A stretch of DNA of 64,000 bases from Candidatus Baltobacteraceae bacterium. Its GTDB lineage: Bacteria > Vulcanimicrobiota > Vulcanimicrobiia > Vulcanimicrobiales > Vulcanimicrobiaceae. A program made the position numbers and the translations under genes. Shown piece after piece: positions 33,781 through 44,873 of this stretch (position 1 is its first letter; the number at the start of each line of letters is the position of its first letter). The stretch covers positions 1 to 64,000 of the forward strand of contig DATJTX010000021.1 of assembly GCA_035502855.1 (NCBI GenBank), written 5' to 3'. Under the pieces are notes generated by a model. That model was given only the letters and a program-made list of their open reading frames with translations. It did not search any database and was not told the origin of the DNA.

Positions 33781-33801
33781 GCTCGGGATGACAAGAGCGC
33801 G

Positions 33802-34494
33802 CTATACGCCGAGGAATTCGAGCAGATCGCTCTCGCGCGCGACCAAATCGGCGGTGTCCAGTACCTGCTCGACGCGGCCGTGTACCACGATATGGTGACG
33901 ATCCGCGACCGCGGCGGCGAAGCGCACGTTCTGCTCGACCAAGAGCACGGAGATGCCTGCCGCCTTCATCCGGCGCACGATCTCGCCGATGCGCTCGACG
34001 ATCACCGGCGCGAGGCCCTCGGTCGGTTCGTCCAAGAGAATCGTTTTCGCACCCGAGCGCAGCGCGCGCGCGATCGCGAGCATCTGCTGCTCGCCGCCCG
34101 AGAGCGTCGTGCCCACTGCCGACGCGCGCTCCTTGAGGTTCGGGAAGGCGTCGAAGATCCGGTCCAGCGTCCATCCGCCCGGCGCGAGCGCCGGCGCAAA
34201 GAGCAGGTTCTCGCGCACGTTGAGGGTCGAGAAGATGCCGCGCTCTTCGGGGACGTACGCGATCCCGCTGCGCGCGATGCGATCGGAAGGAGTCGCGCAT
34301 AATTCGTTACCGTCGAGTACGATCGAACCGCTGCGCGGCCGAACGATGCCCATGATCGAGCGCAGGGTCGTCGTTTTGCCGACACCGTTGCGGCCGATGA
34401 GCGTCGCAACCTCGCCGTCGCGCAAATCGAAGCTCATCCCGTGCAGCACGTGCGACTCGTCATAGTAGGTATGAACGTCGCGGACGCTAAGCAT
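33802..34494 (-). CDS. livF: Branched-chain-type ABC transporter ATP-binding protein LivF
   Basis: A 230-residue ATPase. Walker A GRNGVGKTT (about 34-42), signature LSGGEQQ (about 130), Walker B ILLDEPTEGL (about 151) and the switch His in LVEQN-type form (Gln) are all visible, as is the LivF hallmark PEERGIFSTLNVRENL. It pairs with LivG to drive a HAAT-family importer. It is the last gene of the leftward operon that begins at ligK; it shares one base with livG (stop and start overlap at 34494). No permease gene lies in this operon, so it must work with permeases encoded elsewhere in the window. Confidence 0.93.
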   Translation of the reverse strand: MLSVRDVHTYYDESHVLHGMSFDLRDGEVATLIGRNGVGKTTTLRSIMGIVRPRSGSIVLDGNELCATPSDRIARSGIAYVPEERGIFSTLNVRENLLFAPALAPGGWTLDRIFDAFPNLKERASAVGTTLSGGEQQMLAIARALRSGAKTILLDEPTEGLAPVIVERIGEIVRRMKAAGISVLLVEQNVRFAAAVADRHHIVVHGRVEQVLDTADLVARESDLLEFLGV

Positions 34495-35258
34495 CAGTGT
34501 CTCCCCGCGCCGAGGTAGGCCTCGACCACACGCGGATCGGCGCGAACTTCGGCATATCCGCCTTCGGTGAGCACCTTGCCGCGTTCGAGCACGCTGACCC
34601 GGTCACACAGGTGTTCCACGACGCGCAGATTGTGCTCGACCAAGACGACGGTGCGGTCGCGCGAAACGCGGCGGATCAATTCGATCGTCGGACCGATGTC
34701 TTCGGCGCCCATCCCGGCCGTCGGCTCGTCGAGCAGAAGAACGCTCGGGTCTTGCGAGATCGCAATCGCGAGCTCGAGCCCGCGCTTCTTTCCGTATGGC
34801 AGATTCGCGGCGACGGTGTTGCGGTCGTCATCGAGTCCGGCGACGTGCAATGCATCGCGCGCCGGCTCGTCGAGGACCGCCGTCACGCGGCTTCCCGCCA
34901 GCAGGCGGCGCGAAAGGTTGGTGCGCGCCTGCAAGGCGACCTTGACGTTCTCGAGCGCGGTCATGTGCGCAAAGATGCTGGTGATCTGAAAACTGCGCAC
35001 CATACCCATCTGCGCGATTTCGGCTGCGCCGGCATGCGTGATCTCGACGCCCGCGAAGCGAACCTCTCCGGCGGTTGGGCGCACGAATCCCGAGAGCACG
35101 CCCAAAAGGGTCGTCTTCCCGGCGCCGTTCGGGCCGATGATCGCGTGAATTGCCCCGGAGCGGACCGAGAGCGTGAGTCCGTCGAGCGCCATGAAGCCGG
35201 AGAAGGACTTGGCGATTCCGGTTGCCTGCAACACGTACGCATCCGCGCCATCGTTCAT
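34494..35258 (-). CDS. livG: Branched-chain-type ABC transporter ATP-binding protein LivG
   Basis: A 254-residue ATPase with Walker A GPNGAGKTT, the signature region in LPYGKKRGLELAIAI (LSGG replaced by LPYG, as common in LivG), Walker B LLLDEPTAGM and the switch His in VLVEHN. The FQITSIFAHMTALENV segment is the LivG Q-loop region. ATG 35258 is preferred over TTG 35267 three codons upstream. It lies 62 bp after the small LuxR-type gene and overlaps livF by 1 bp. Confidence 0.92.
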   Translation of the reverse strand: MNDGADAYVLQATGIAKSFSGFMALDGLTLSVRSGAIHAIIGPNGAGKTTLLGVLSGFVRPTAGEVRFAGVEITHAGAAEIAQMGMVRSFQITSIFAHMTALENVKVALQARTNLSRRLLAGSRVTAVLDEPARDALHVAGLDDDRNTVAANLPYGKKRGLELAIAISQDPSVLLLDEPTAGMGAEDIGPTIELIRRVSRDRTVVLVEHNLRVVEHLCDRVSVLERGKVLTEGGYAEVRADPRVVEAYLGAGRH

Positions 35259-35320
35259 GTTGCGCAAATACGTCCGAAATCGCGCTGCCCCTTTCCGCCC
35301 GCTCTACGATGACGCGGGAA

Positions 35321-35578
35321 CTACACCCCCCGCCGAGCGACCCAGTGGATCGCGAGTTGGAGTTTGTTGTGCCCCGTCTTGTCGCGGATATTCCTGAGAT
35401 GCTGCTTGACCGTTTCGGGGCTTACGGAGAGTTCTTGCGCGATCTCACGATTCTTCAGACCGCGCGTTACCAGATCGGCGACTTCGCGCTCTCGCGGGCT
35501 CAACACGTGGCGGACCTCCTGATCGCTATGAATACGGAAGCAGTTTGTGGTGGACGGGCACGTTGCGGTCTCCGGCAT
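35321..35578 (-). CDS. Small stand-alone LuxR-type helix-turn-helix protein
   Basis: An 85-residue protein that is essentially just a LuxR/GerE DNA-binding domain: [44 protein letters not shown] spans about 27-70. There is no receiver or ligand domain. ATG 35578 lies inside the livK gene (53-bp overlap in another frame) and lacks an obvious ribosome site, so a shorter form starting nearer residue 22 is possible. Being inside the lig-liv operon it may modulate it; proteins of this size often act as DNA-bound regulators by themselves. The HTH itself is unmistakable. Confidence 0.72.
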   Translation of the reverse strand: MPETATCPSTTNCFRIHSDQEVRHVLSPREREVADLVTRGLKNREIAQELSVSPETVKQHLRNIRDKTGHNKLQLAIHWVARRGV

Positions 35579-36812
35579 TTTCGGTCAAAACGTTCTCGAA
35601 CGGGAAGCGGCTGCCGGGCTTGTTTTTCAACCACTGCGTGCCGAGAATCGGCATTACGGCGACGTTCGGAACCGGGCCGTGCGTGAAATCGACGCGGCCG
35701 TCGACCGTGACGGTGTTCAAGCGCGAGAGCGCCTTCGCGACGGCAGCTTTGGTCTTCGGGGCTCCGGAACTCTTGAGCGCCGCGATGCCCGCGTCGAAGA
35801 GCGCGAGTGACGCCCCGAGCTGCTGCGTCCACTGCTTGCCGGTCGACTTCGTGTAATCGTCGGAGAGTGCGCGCGAGCTCTGGCCGGTGAGCGGCGATTT
35901 ATACGGGAAATCGGGGTGCCAGTAGTCTGCGGTTGCGATGCGATTGCCCAGAGAACCGAGCGCTTCGACGTCGGATGGGAAGAGGCCGGTCTTGGCGACT
36001 TGGGCGATCGTCACCATCTTGGTGTAGCCTTGCTGCGCCGCTTGGTTCCAGAACGTCACGAAATCCGGCGGGAGCGGGAAGGTGTTGAAAATCTGGCAGT
36101 TTTCCGCCTTGAACCGTGCGATCTGCGCGGAATAATCGCTCGTGCCGTCTTCATAGCCGCCGGGATCGACGACCGTGAAGCCGTCTTTCTCGAGGAGCGG
36201 GATCAAGTGTTCGCGGATGGCGTTGCCGTCGGCGTCGTTCGGATACAGCGCGGCGATCTTTTTGTTGGTGGGAAGCTCGTGAAATTGCGAGACGTAGCAC
36301 ACGTGAAAGCTTTCGACGCCGAAACTGAAGTGGTAGGTCCATTTGAACGGTGAGGGCTGGCCGGGCTTCGCACCGCGGCCGAAATACCACGATTCCCACG
36401 GCACGACCGTCGAAAGACACGGGACGCCCGCCGCTTCGGACGCGTCCGAAACGGGATTGACGTTTTCCGGCGTGGAGGTCGCGAGCATCATGTCGACCCC
36501 CTCCTTGCTGATCAGCTCGTTGGCGAGCTGCGCCGCGCGGGTAGGATCGGACTGCGAATCGCGAGCGAGGATTTGGACGGCATAGCGCTTGCCGCCGGCC
36601 TCCAGGCCGCCGGCAAGCGCCTTACGCGCGAGACCGACGACGTACGGGTCGCACTCGCCGAACCCGCCGAGCGGCCCGCTGCGCGGGCTCACGAAGCCGA
36701 CCTTGATCACTTCAGCCGCGTCGGCACCGACCCAAATCGACGAAGTCGCGGCTGCGAGCGCCGCTCCGCCGGTTCCGAGAATGAATGAACGCCGGGAAGA
36801 ATCCGATGACAT
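35526..36812 (-). CDS. livK: Twin-arginine-exported ABC transporter substrate-binding protein (LivK type)
   Basis: A 428-residue periplasmic binding protein of the branched-chain amino-acid/aromatic-acid (HAAT, Peripla_BP_6) class. The N-terminus [18 protein letters not shown] is a twin-arginine signal, so it is exported folded. The mature part begins [17 protein letters not shown] and contains the two-lobe pattern ([41 protein letters not shown]). The ATG at 36812 is fixed by AGGAGG five bases upstream; a GTG two codons earlier lacks spacing. It directly follows ligC (35-bp gap), so protocatechuate, 4-hydroxybenzoate or a related acid is the likely ligand. Confidence 0.9.
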   Translation of the reverse strand: MSSDSSRRSFILGTGGAALAAATSSIWVGADAAEVIKVGFVSPRSGPLGGFGECDPYVVGLARKALAGGLEAGGKRYAVQILARDSQSDPTRAAQLANELISKEGVDMMLATSTPENVNPVSDASEAAGVPCLSTVVPWESWYFGRGAKPGQPSPFKWTYHFSFGVESFHVCYVSQFHELPTNKKIAALYPNDADGNAIREHLIPLLEKDGFTVVDPGGYEDGTSDYSAQIARFKAENCQIFNTFPLPPDFVTFWNQAAQQGYTKMVTIAQVAKTGLFPSDVEALGSLGNRIATADYWHPDFPYKSPLTGQSSRALSDDYTKSTGKQWTQQLGASLALFDAGIAALKSSGAPKTKAAVAKALSRLNTVTVDGRVDFTHGPVPNVAVMPILGTQWLKNKPGSRFPFENVLTENAGDRNVPVHHKLLPYS

Positions 36813-36818
36813 AGACAC

Positions 36819-36824
36819 CTCCTA
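36819..36824 (-). promoter_or_regulatory. Shine-Dalgarno AGGAGG deciding the livK start
   Basis: On the minus strand AGGAGG is followed by TGTCT and then ATG (36812), ideal spacing for that ATG. It rules out the GTG at 36818, which would be adjacent to the ribosome site. Confidence 0.75.
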
Positions 36825-36847
36825 GATCGTGTTGCTCAAGTGCATAA

Positions 36848-39048
<2,201 letters not shown>

Positions 39049-39049
<1 letters not shown>

Positions 39050-39924
39050 CAGCTGCGCTCCGGCCAATAGAGGCGCATCGGATTGCGGACCAGCAGCTGC
39101 TCCTGCAGCGCCGGCGTCGTCGCCATTCGCGCAATGAAGTCGACGAGCTTCCCGTCATCGGGCATGTGCGTGGTCATGTTGGGATGCGGCCAATCCGTTC
39201 CCCAGAGCACGCGCTCGGGATAGCGCTCAACCAGCGCGCGTCCGAACGGCACCACGTCGTCATACGGAGGCCCGGTCTTCGAAAGCCGCTCCGCACCGCT
39301 GACCTTCACCCACAGATTCGGATGTTCGTCCATCAGCGCGATGAACCGCTTCCACTGCGGATGTTCGAGGCCAAGGTCCACGTCGGGCCGTCCCATGTGG
39401 TCGATCACGACCGCCGCCGGCAGGGAGGTGATGAACGGCGTGAGCTCTTCCAGCTCCGGGGCTTCGAAATAGATGACGATGTGCCAGCCGAGCGGGATGA
39501 TTTTTTTTGCGATCTCGACGTACTGCTCGCGCGGCGTAGCGTCCACCAGCCGCTTCAAGAAGTTGAAACGCACGCCGCGAACGCCGGCCGCATGCATCTC
39601 CGCGAGCTCCGCGACGCTCACGCCGGGCTCCACGACCGCAATACCGCGCGCCGTACCGGCCGACGCGAGCAACGCATCGACCATGGCACGATTATCGCAG
39701 CCGTGGCAACTGGCCTGGACGATCACGTTGCGCGTGAACCCGAGCAGGCTGCGCAGTTCGAAGAGTGCTTCCTTCGGTGCGTCGCCGGGCGTGTATTTGC
39801 GCTGCGGCGCGTACGGGAACTTCTCGCCCGGCCCGAAAACGTGGCAATGCGCGTCGACCGCTCCCGCCGGCACGACGAATGCCGGGCGCGTGGGATTGGG
39901 ATGATAGCGATTCAGATCGATCAT
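39049..39924 (-). CDS. ligI: 2-Pyrone-4,6-dicarboxylate hydrolase
   Basis: A 291-residue amidohydrolase-superfamily enzyme that opens 2-pyrone-4,6-dicarboxylate to 4-oxalomesaconate. The DAHCHVFGP motif (about 24-32) supplies two histidines. RGVRFNFLKR (about 115) and the late GTDWPHPNM (Asp near 246) match LigI, which does not need a metal. The stop overlaps the next start (ligA, TGATG) and its start overlaps the stop of ligJ (39921-39924). Confidence 0.94.
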
Positions 39925-40943
39925 GCGACGGCAGAACCCAGCCGGCTCTTCAGCCGCGGATAGACGCGCAACGCATTCTTTTCATAGACCTTGACACGCG
40001 TCGAATCGTCGAGGCCGAGCGCCTCGACGTACCGTTTCGTATCGTCGTAGTTGAAGCCGGTGCGCGGATCGACGCCGCGCACGGCGCCGACCATCTCGGA
40101 ACCGAACAGGATGTTTTCCGCGGGGATCACCTCGAAGAGCAGTTCGATGCCCGGCAAATGGTAGACGCACGTATCGAAGAAGACGTTGTTCAACACCGAC
40201 TGTTCGAGCGGCGGGCGCTTCATGTCTTGTGCGAGCCCGCGGTAGCGGCCCCAGTGATACGGAACTGCGCCGCCGCCGTGCGGAATGATGAATCGCAGCG
40301 TCGGGAAATCGGCGAACAGATCGGCGGTGATGAATTGCATGAACGCGGTCGTGTCGGCGTTGATATAGTGCGCGCCGGTGGCGTGAAAGTTTGGATTGCA
40401 CGACGAGCTCACGTGCACCATCGCGGGAACGTCGAGCTCGACCATCTTCTCGTAGAGCGGATACCAAAATGTGTCCGTCAGCGGCGGCGAGGTCCAATGT
40501 CCGCCGGAGGGATCGGGATTGAGGTTGATGCCCACGAAGCCGAGCTCGTTCACGCAGCGCTCGAGTTCGCGAACGCTGCCGGCGAGGCCGGCGCCGGGCG
40601 ACTGCGGCAGCTGCCCGACACCGGCGAAGTTGCGTGGATACAGCTCGCACACGCGCGCGATCAAATCGTTGCAGGCGCGCGCCCAGGCCATGCTCGTGGC
40701 TTCCGTTCCGATATGATGCGCCATCGCCGAAGCGCGCGGCGAGAAGATCGTCACGTCGGTCCCGCGCTCGCGAGAAAATTTTAGTTGCGCGTTCTCGAGA
40801 CTGGCACGGATCTCGTCGTCGCTGACGTTCGGTTTCAGGGGCGAAGGCAGCGAGGGGTCCGCGAGTCCCGCAATCTGCGCCGCTCGGAACGTCTGTAAAC
40901 CGTCCGGCGCCGTCGTGTAGTGGCCGTGGCAATCGATGATCAT
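39921..40943 (-). CDS. ligJ: 4-Oxalomesaconate hydratase (amidohydrolase type)
   Basis: A 340-residue COG2159 amidohydrolase-fold hydratase. It adds water to 4-oxalomesaconate (after its isomerisation) to give 4-carboxy-4-hydroxy-2-oxoadipate. Metal-binding MIIDCHGHYT is at residues 1-10; later HVSSSCNPNFHATGAHY, FIIPHGGGAVPYHWGRY and GSEMVGAV correspond to the LigJ active-site segments. This is the LigJ type rather than the PIG-L-like GalB of pseudomonads. ATG 40943 overlaps the ligU stop as ATGA. Confidence 0.94.
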   Translation of the reverse strand: MIIDCHGHYTTAPDGLQTFRAAQIAGLADPSLPSPLKPNVSDDEIRASLENAQLKFSRERGTDVTIFSPRASAMAHHIGTEATSMAWARACNDLIARVCELYPRNFAGVGQLPQSPGAGLAGSVRELERCVNELGFVGINLNPDPSGGHWTSPPLTDTFWYPLYEKMVELDVPAMVHVSSSCNPNFHATGAHYINADTTAFMQFITADLFADFPTLRFIIPHGGGAVPYHWGRYRGLAQDMKRPPLEQSVLNNVFFDTCVYHLPGIELLFEVIPAENILFGSEMVGAVRGVDPRTGFNYDDTKRYVEALGLDDSTRVKVYEKNALRVYPRLKSRLGSAVA

Positions 40944-42037
40944 GGGGACCCGTTCGTCCAAACGTCGCCGGGAATGAAGAGATCGCCGGACATCAGCGCG
41001 CGGGCGGTGCGCAGCAGCGCCGAGCGCCGCACGTGCGGGCCGGACGGGCCGGATTCGATCTGCATGGAGACGGTGAAAAAGCCGGTCGGGTGCTCGATCT
41101 CGAAACTGCGCTCGCCGCCCTCGCCGGGCGGTGCGATCTCTGAAGCGACCGATCCCGGGATCGCGCACGCGGTCGCAACGCTGACCGCGCCGAATACGCC
41201 GATCGCCTTGTGCACTTTGTGCGGAATGAACATCCGGGTCGAAATGTCGCCGCCGTTTTGCGCCGGCGCGGCCAGGCACATCTTGGGTACGGTCTTCTTG
41301 GACACGTCGCCCAAGTTCATGCGCTTGCCGGCCTCCAGGCGCAGCGCTTCGACCCGGGCGCGCAGCGAGCTATCCGCTTCCATCTGTTCGGGCGTTTCGC
41401 GGCCCGTCTGTCCGAAATCGGATGCACGCATCACGACGACCGGCATGCCGTTATCGATCAGCGTTACGTCGGTATCCGCGATCACGTCGCGCGCGTTTCC
41501 CGACGGCAGCAGCGCGCCGCAGCTGCCGCCGGCGACGTCGAGGAAATCGATGTCCACCGGCGCCGCGGTTCCGGGAACGCCGTCGATGCGCGCATCGCCG
41601 TCGTAGCGCACGCGGCCATCGGGCGTCTGGACGTGCGCGACCGCGATCGAGGCGGTGTTGACCATGTGGATGCGCACGCTCGTTCGCGGCGCACTTGCGG
41701 GGACGAGTCCGCGCTCGATCGCGAACGGCCCGACGCCCGCCAGCATGTTTCCGCAATTTTGCGATGCGTCCACGCGCGCTTCGCCGACGACGACTTGCAA
41801 GAAGAGGTAGTCGACGTCCGCGTCGGGGCGGCTCGAGGGACCGACGATCGCCACCTTGCTCGTCAGCGTATCCGCCCCGCCCACGCCGTCGATCTGACGC
41901 ACGTCGGGTGAACCCATCGCCGCTAGCAGTACCGCATCGCGCACGGCCGTATCTTCCGGCAAATCGCTCGCCAGAAAAAACGGGCCCTTCGACGTCCCGC
42001 CGCGCATCAGAGTGCACGCAATGGCGCGCTGCTTCAC
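40940..42037 (-). CDS. ligU: 4-Oxalomesaconate isomerase/tautomerase (PrpF family)
   Basis: A 365-residue PrpF/diaminopimelate-epimerase-fold isomerase. In the 4,5-cleavage pathway LigU (sphingomonads) or GalD (pseudomonads) interconverts forms of 4-oxalomesaconate so LigJ can hydrate it. The start CTLMRGGTSKGPFF and SQNCGNMLAGVGPFAIERG (Cys near 95) are strong family signatures, as is the middle MPVVVMRASDFG. It overlaps both neighbours by 4 bp (ATGA). Confidence 0.93.
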   Translation of the reverse strand: MKQRAIACTLMRGGTSKGPFFLASDLPEDTAVRDAVLLAAMGSPDVRQIDGVGGADTLTSKVAIVGPSSRPDADVDYLFLQVVVGEARVDASQNCGNMLAGVGPFAIERGLVPASAPRTSVRIHMVNTASIAVAHVQTPDGRVRYDGDARIDGVPGTAAPVDIDFLDVAGGSCGALLPSGNARDVIADTDVTLIDNGMPVVVMRASDFGQTGRETPEQMEADSSLRARVEALRLEAGKRMNLGDVSKKTVPKMCLAAPAQNGGDISTRMFIPHKVHKAIGVFGAVSVATACAIPGSVASEIAPPGEGGERSFEIEHPTGFFTVSMQIESGPSGPHVRRSALLRTARALMSGDLFIPGDVWTNGSP

Positions 42038-42660
42038 GCGCGTGAACCCTCGACCAGCTTGCGAAGATCGTTGATGTCGTAGGAGTGTTCACCGCGCGCG
42101 TACCGTTCGCGATTGCGGCTCTCCGTTTGCGTGCGCGCGCGCGCCGCAACGACGACCTCTTCCGCGCGCTCCTTGCGGATGGCGCAGGCGCCATCGGCAT
42201 CGAGCACCACCAGATCGCCCGGCGAAATCATCGTGCCGCCGACCTCGACCGGCACGTCGAGCTCTCCGGGCACGGCCTTCTTTGCTCCTCGCACGCGAAT
42301 CCAGCGCGCCCACACCGGGACCGCCATCGAGGAAAGATCTTGGGCATCGCGCACTGCTGCGTCTACCAAAACGCCTGCTGCGCCGGCCGCGATCATTTGT
42401 GTCAACAGCAGGTCCCCGACGAGGGCGACCGCGCGCGGTTCCGGCATGGTCAGCACGACGATATCGCCGCGCCGGATGCGCTCGATCGACGCGTGCACCA
42501 TCAGATTATCGTCCTGCGCGCAGCGCACCGTACGCGCCGGGCCCGCCGCGCGACTATGCGGAACCAGTTGGTGCAGCGCAATATCGATCAGGCCTTCTTT
42601 CCCCGAGGCTTCGTAAATCGTCGCAACACCGAGATGCGCGCACTCGTCATAGTCGATCAT
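42034..42660 (-). CDS. ligK: 4-Carboxy-4-hydroxy-2-oxoadipate aldolase (RraA-like)
   Basis: A 208-residue class II aldolase of the HMG/CHA family (RraA fold). It splits 4-carboxy-4-hydroxy-2-oxoadipate to pyruvate and oxaloacetate and can decarboxylate oxaloacetate. VGDLLLTQMIAAGAAGVLVDAAVRDA (about 81-106) includes the metal and substrate residues Gly-Asp and Arg-Asp typical of these enzymes. It is the first gene of the leftward lig-liv operon. The start ATG 42660 faces the GntR gene across a 55-bp control region. Confidence 0.94.
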   Translation of the reverse strand: MIDYDECAHLGVATIYEASGKEGLIDIALHQLVPHSRAAGPARTVRCAQDDNLMVHASIERIRRGDIVVLTMPEPRAVALVGDLLLTQMIAAGAAGVLVDAAVRDAQDLSSMAVPVWARWIRVRGAKKAVPGELDVPVEVGGTMISPGDLVVLDADGACAIRKERAEEVVVAARARTQTESRNRERYARGEHSYDINDLRKLVEGSRA

Positions 42661-42702
42661 CGCTCGTACTCACCGGAGGAGGGGAATAAGCACGTTGCCA
42701 AT

Positions 42703-42714
42703 ATTGTTGACAAT
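42703..42714. promoter_or_regulatory. FadR/FCD-type GntR operator match between ligK and gntR
   Basis: ATTGT-TG-ACAAT is a perfect inverted repeat, and its core TTGTTGACAA fits the T-N-G-T-N-N-A-C-N-A consensus known for FadR-subfamily GntR regulators. It sits 43 bp before the ligK start on one side and immediately before ATG 42716 of the gntR gene on the other. It also contains TTGACA, a -35-like sequence. One bound repressor could therefore control both operons and itself; that role is inference from position and consensus. Confidence 0.6.
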
Positions 42715-42715
42715 T

Positions 42716-43411
42716 ATGGCGCCCACTTTTCGCGTACCTTCCGACGATCCTGCTCGCAGTCGAGCTTCGGATATCGCCGAACACATTCGGCGCGCGATCG
42801 TGTCGGGTGAGTTCGCGCCGAATGAGCGCTTGGTCGAGCAAGAACTTGCTAAGGATCTCAACACCAATCGCGCCGTCATCCGCGCTGCGTTCGCGCATCT
42901 CGAACACCAGCGGTGGCTCGTTCGCGAGCCCAATCGAGGCGTGCGCGTACGAACGTACACGGCGCAGGAAGCCGCGGAGATCCTCGAAGCGCGTGCGGCC
43001 CTCGAAGGTCTGGTCGCGCGCTACGCGGCACGACGCATCGATGGTGAGGGCGAGCGCACGTTACGCGGAATCATCGCAGAGATGAAGGCTTGCCACGATT
43101 CCGGCGATCCGCTCGCGTATTCGCAGCTCAACGCGAAGCTCCATCGCACGATTCTGGAAATTGCAAACCACGAAACCGCGGCTATGCTGCTCTCGTCGCT
43201 GCAATCGCAGGCCGTACGCTATCAATTTCGCACGGTGCTGCAACCGGGGCGGATCACGCAATCACTGCGCGAACACGAGGCGATCGTTCAGGCGGTCCTC
43301 GCACACGACGAAGACGATGCGGAACGCGCGATGCGCGTGCACATCGGATCGGTCGTCCGTACCGTTCTTGCGATCGCGGGCAGCGGTTCGAACGCCCTGA
43401 AGGCGATGTAG
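42716..43411 (+). CDS. GntR-family (FCD) transcriptional regulator
   Basis: A 231-residue regulator. The winged-helix N-terminus (about 14-75; IAEHIRRAIVSGEFAPNERLVEQELAKDL, NRAVIRAAFAHLE) is followed by an all-helical FCD ligand domain (about 85-220; ARAALEGLVARYAAR, NAKLHRTILEIANH, EHEAIVQAVLAHD). FCD members usually repress catabolic operons and release on binding a carboxylic acid. The start is ATG 42716; TTG 42695 has GGAGGAGG ten bases upstream and would add a hydrophobic MPILLTI that overlaps the operator. It is first in the rightward operon and divergent from the lig operon, so an aromatic or dicarboxylic inducer is likely. Confidence 0.88.
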   Translation: MAPTFRVPSDDPARSRASDIAEHIRRAIVSGEFAPNERLVEQELAKDLNTNRAVIRAAFAHLEHQRWLVREPNRGVRVRTYTAQEAAEILEARAALEGLVARYAARRIDGEGERTLRGIIAEMKACHDSGDPLAYSQLNAKLHRTILEIANHETAAMLLSSLQSQAVRYQFRTVLQPGRITQSLREHEAIVQAVLAHDEDDAERAMRVHIGSVVRTVLAIAGSGSNALKAM

Positions 43412-43419
43412 GGCGCCGC

Positions 43420-44154
43420 ATGGCAGACACCGGCCCGGTGCTCACCGCTACCGCTGCGACCAAACGCTTTGCAAACTTCACCGCCGTGGACCACGTCGAT
43501 TTTGCCGTTTCCCGCAACGAGGCCGTCGGCATCGTCGGGCCGAACGGCGCGGGCAAAACGACGCTGCTCAATCTGCTCGCGGGAACCTATCCGCTCTCCG
43601 AAGGGAGCGTCTTCGTCGACGGTGCCGACGTTTCGCGCACCGACGCGGCAACGCGATGCCGCATGGGCATCGGACGCTCGCATCAGGTGCCGCGGCCGTT
43701 CGTCGACATGACGATCTTCGAGAACGTCTTTGTGGCGGCGTCGTTCGGCGGCCGCCGCACGCGCGCCGAAGCCTACCGCGCCAGCATCGAATCGCTCGAC
43801 CTCTGCGGTATGCTCGAGAACGCCAATCGTACCGCCGCGACGCTCGGTCTTCTCGATCGCAAACGCTTGGAACTCGCCCGGGCGATCGCAACGAATCCGA
43901 AGGTCTTGCTCCTGGATGAAATCGGGGCGGGGCTGACCGATGCGGAAGCGAGCGACCTCGTCGCGATCATTCACCAGTTGCGAGCGACGGGAATCGCCAT
44001 CGTGTGGATCGAGCACATCCTGCACGTTTTACTGCGGGTCATCGATCGACTCGTGTGCATGGACTCGGGCGTCGTGATCGCGCAGGGTGAACCGAAAGAA
44101 GCGCTTGCGCACCCGGCTGTCATCGAAGCGTATCTGGGAAGCGGCGTTGCATGA
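43420..44154 (+). CDS. livG: Branched-chain-type ABC transporter ATP-binding protein LivG
   Basis: A 244-residue ATPase with Walker A GPNGAGKTT, Walker B LLLDEIGAGL (Pro-Thr replaced by Ile-Gly at the usual EPT position), and WIEH switch. SHQVPRPFVDMTIFENV is the LivG Q-loop region; the signature TLGLLDRKRLELARAIA lacks LSGG, as in many LivG proteins. ATG 43420 lies 8 bp after the gntR stop; a longer frame from 43090 is only overlap. Its stop overlaps livF (ATGA). Confidence 0.92.
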   Translation: MADTGPVLTATAATKRFANFTAVDHVDFAVSRNEAVGIVGPNGAGKTTLLNLLAGTYPLSEGSVFVDGADVSRTDAATRCRMGIGRSHQVPRPFVDMTIFENVFVAASFGGRRTRAEAYRASIESLDLCGMLENANRTAATLGLLDRKRLELARAIATNPKVLLLDEIGAGLTDAEASDLVAIIHQLRATGIAIVWIEHILHVLLRVIDRLVCMDSGVVIAQGEPKEALAHPAVIEAYLGSGVA

Positions 44155-44873
44155 ACGTGCTCAGCGTCGAAGCGCTCGACTCGAACCACGGCCTGCTCAA
44201 GGCCGTTCGCGGCGTGTCGTTCACCGTCGCGGAGGGCGAGATTCTCGCGCTGGTGGGCGCTAACGGCGCCGGCAAGACGACGCTGCTGCGCACGATCGCC
44301 GGCGCGCACAAGCCGTCGTCCGGAAAGATCGTATTCGAGGGCATCGACGTCACCAACGTTCCCGCCGGCAAACGCACGCGCGCCGGCATCGCGCTGGTTC
44401 CCGAAGGCCGGCGTATCTTCGGAGAAATGACGGTCGAGGAGAATCTCCTCGTTGCCGGGCGCACCGGCCGTAAGGGGCGCTGGAACTACGCGACCGTGCT
44501 CGAGGCGTTCCCGATGCTGCGGCGGATCGCGCAGCGCAAAGGCGGCGATCTCTCGGGCGGAGAGCAACAGGCCACGGCGATCGGCCGCGCGCTGATGACC
44601 AATCCGCGTCTCCTGCTCATCGACGAACTCTCCCTCGGGCTTTCACCGGTTGCCGTCAACGCGGTGTACGAATCGCTCGAGTCTGTGATGGCAAGCGGCG
44701 CGACGATCGTGCTGGTGGAACAAGACCTCAGCCGCGTGCTCCGCGTCTCGACGCGCGTTGCCTGCATGCTCGAAGGCCGCATCGTTCGTGAGGGCCGGAC
44801 GTCCGAGATCACCAAAGAAGCGATCACCGAGGCGTACTTCGGCTTGCGGCGCGGCGAAGAGGTGAAGGCGTGA
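44151..44873 (+). CDS. livF: Branched-chain-type ABC transporter ATP-binding protein LivF
   Basis: A 240-residue ATPase: Walker A GANGAGKTT, signature LSGGEQQ, Walker B LLLIDELSLGL, and the LivF-typical PEGRRIFGEMTVEENL. ATG 44151 overlaps the livG stop, and its stop overlaps the livH GTG (GTGA), so all four transporter genes are translationally linked. It provides energy for uptake of an organic acid together with the livH/livM permeases next to it. Confidence 0.93.
   Translation: MNVLSVEALDSNHGLLKAVRGVSFTVAEGEILALVGANGAGKTTLLRTIAGAHKPSSGKIVFEGIDVTNVPAGKRTRAGIALVPEGRRIFGEMTVEENLLVAGRTGRKGRWNYATVLEAFPMLRRIAQRKGGDLSGGEQQATAIGRALMTNPRLLLIDELSLGLSPVAVNAVYESLESVMASGATIVLVEQDLSRVLRVSTRVACMLEGRIVREGRTSEITKEAITEAYFGLRRGEEVKA

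Larger units (their letters stand above)
33226..33801. other. 576-bp repeat-filled gap without a gene
   Basis: This stretch between fic and livF holds an AT-rich promoter for fic, a tandem-repeat element and a REP-like hairpin (described separately). The open frame across it arises from the repeats and has no ribosome site or family signature, so I do not call a gene. Confidence 0.7.

Noticed and set aside
33249-33794. 181-residue open frame on the minus strand
   Set aside because: It is produced by the 34-bp tandem repeats (three units equal 34 codons, so all frames stay open), has no ribosome site and no family features.
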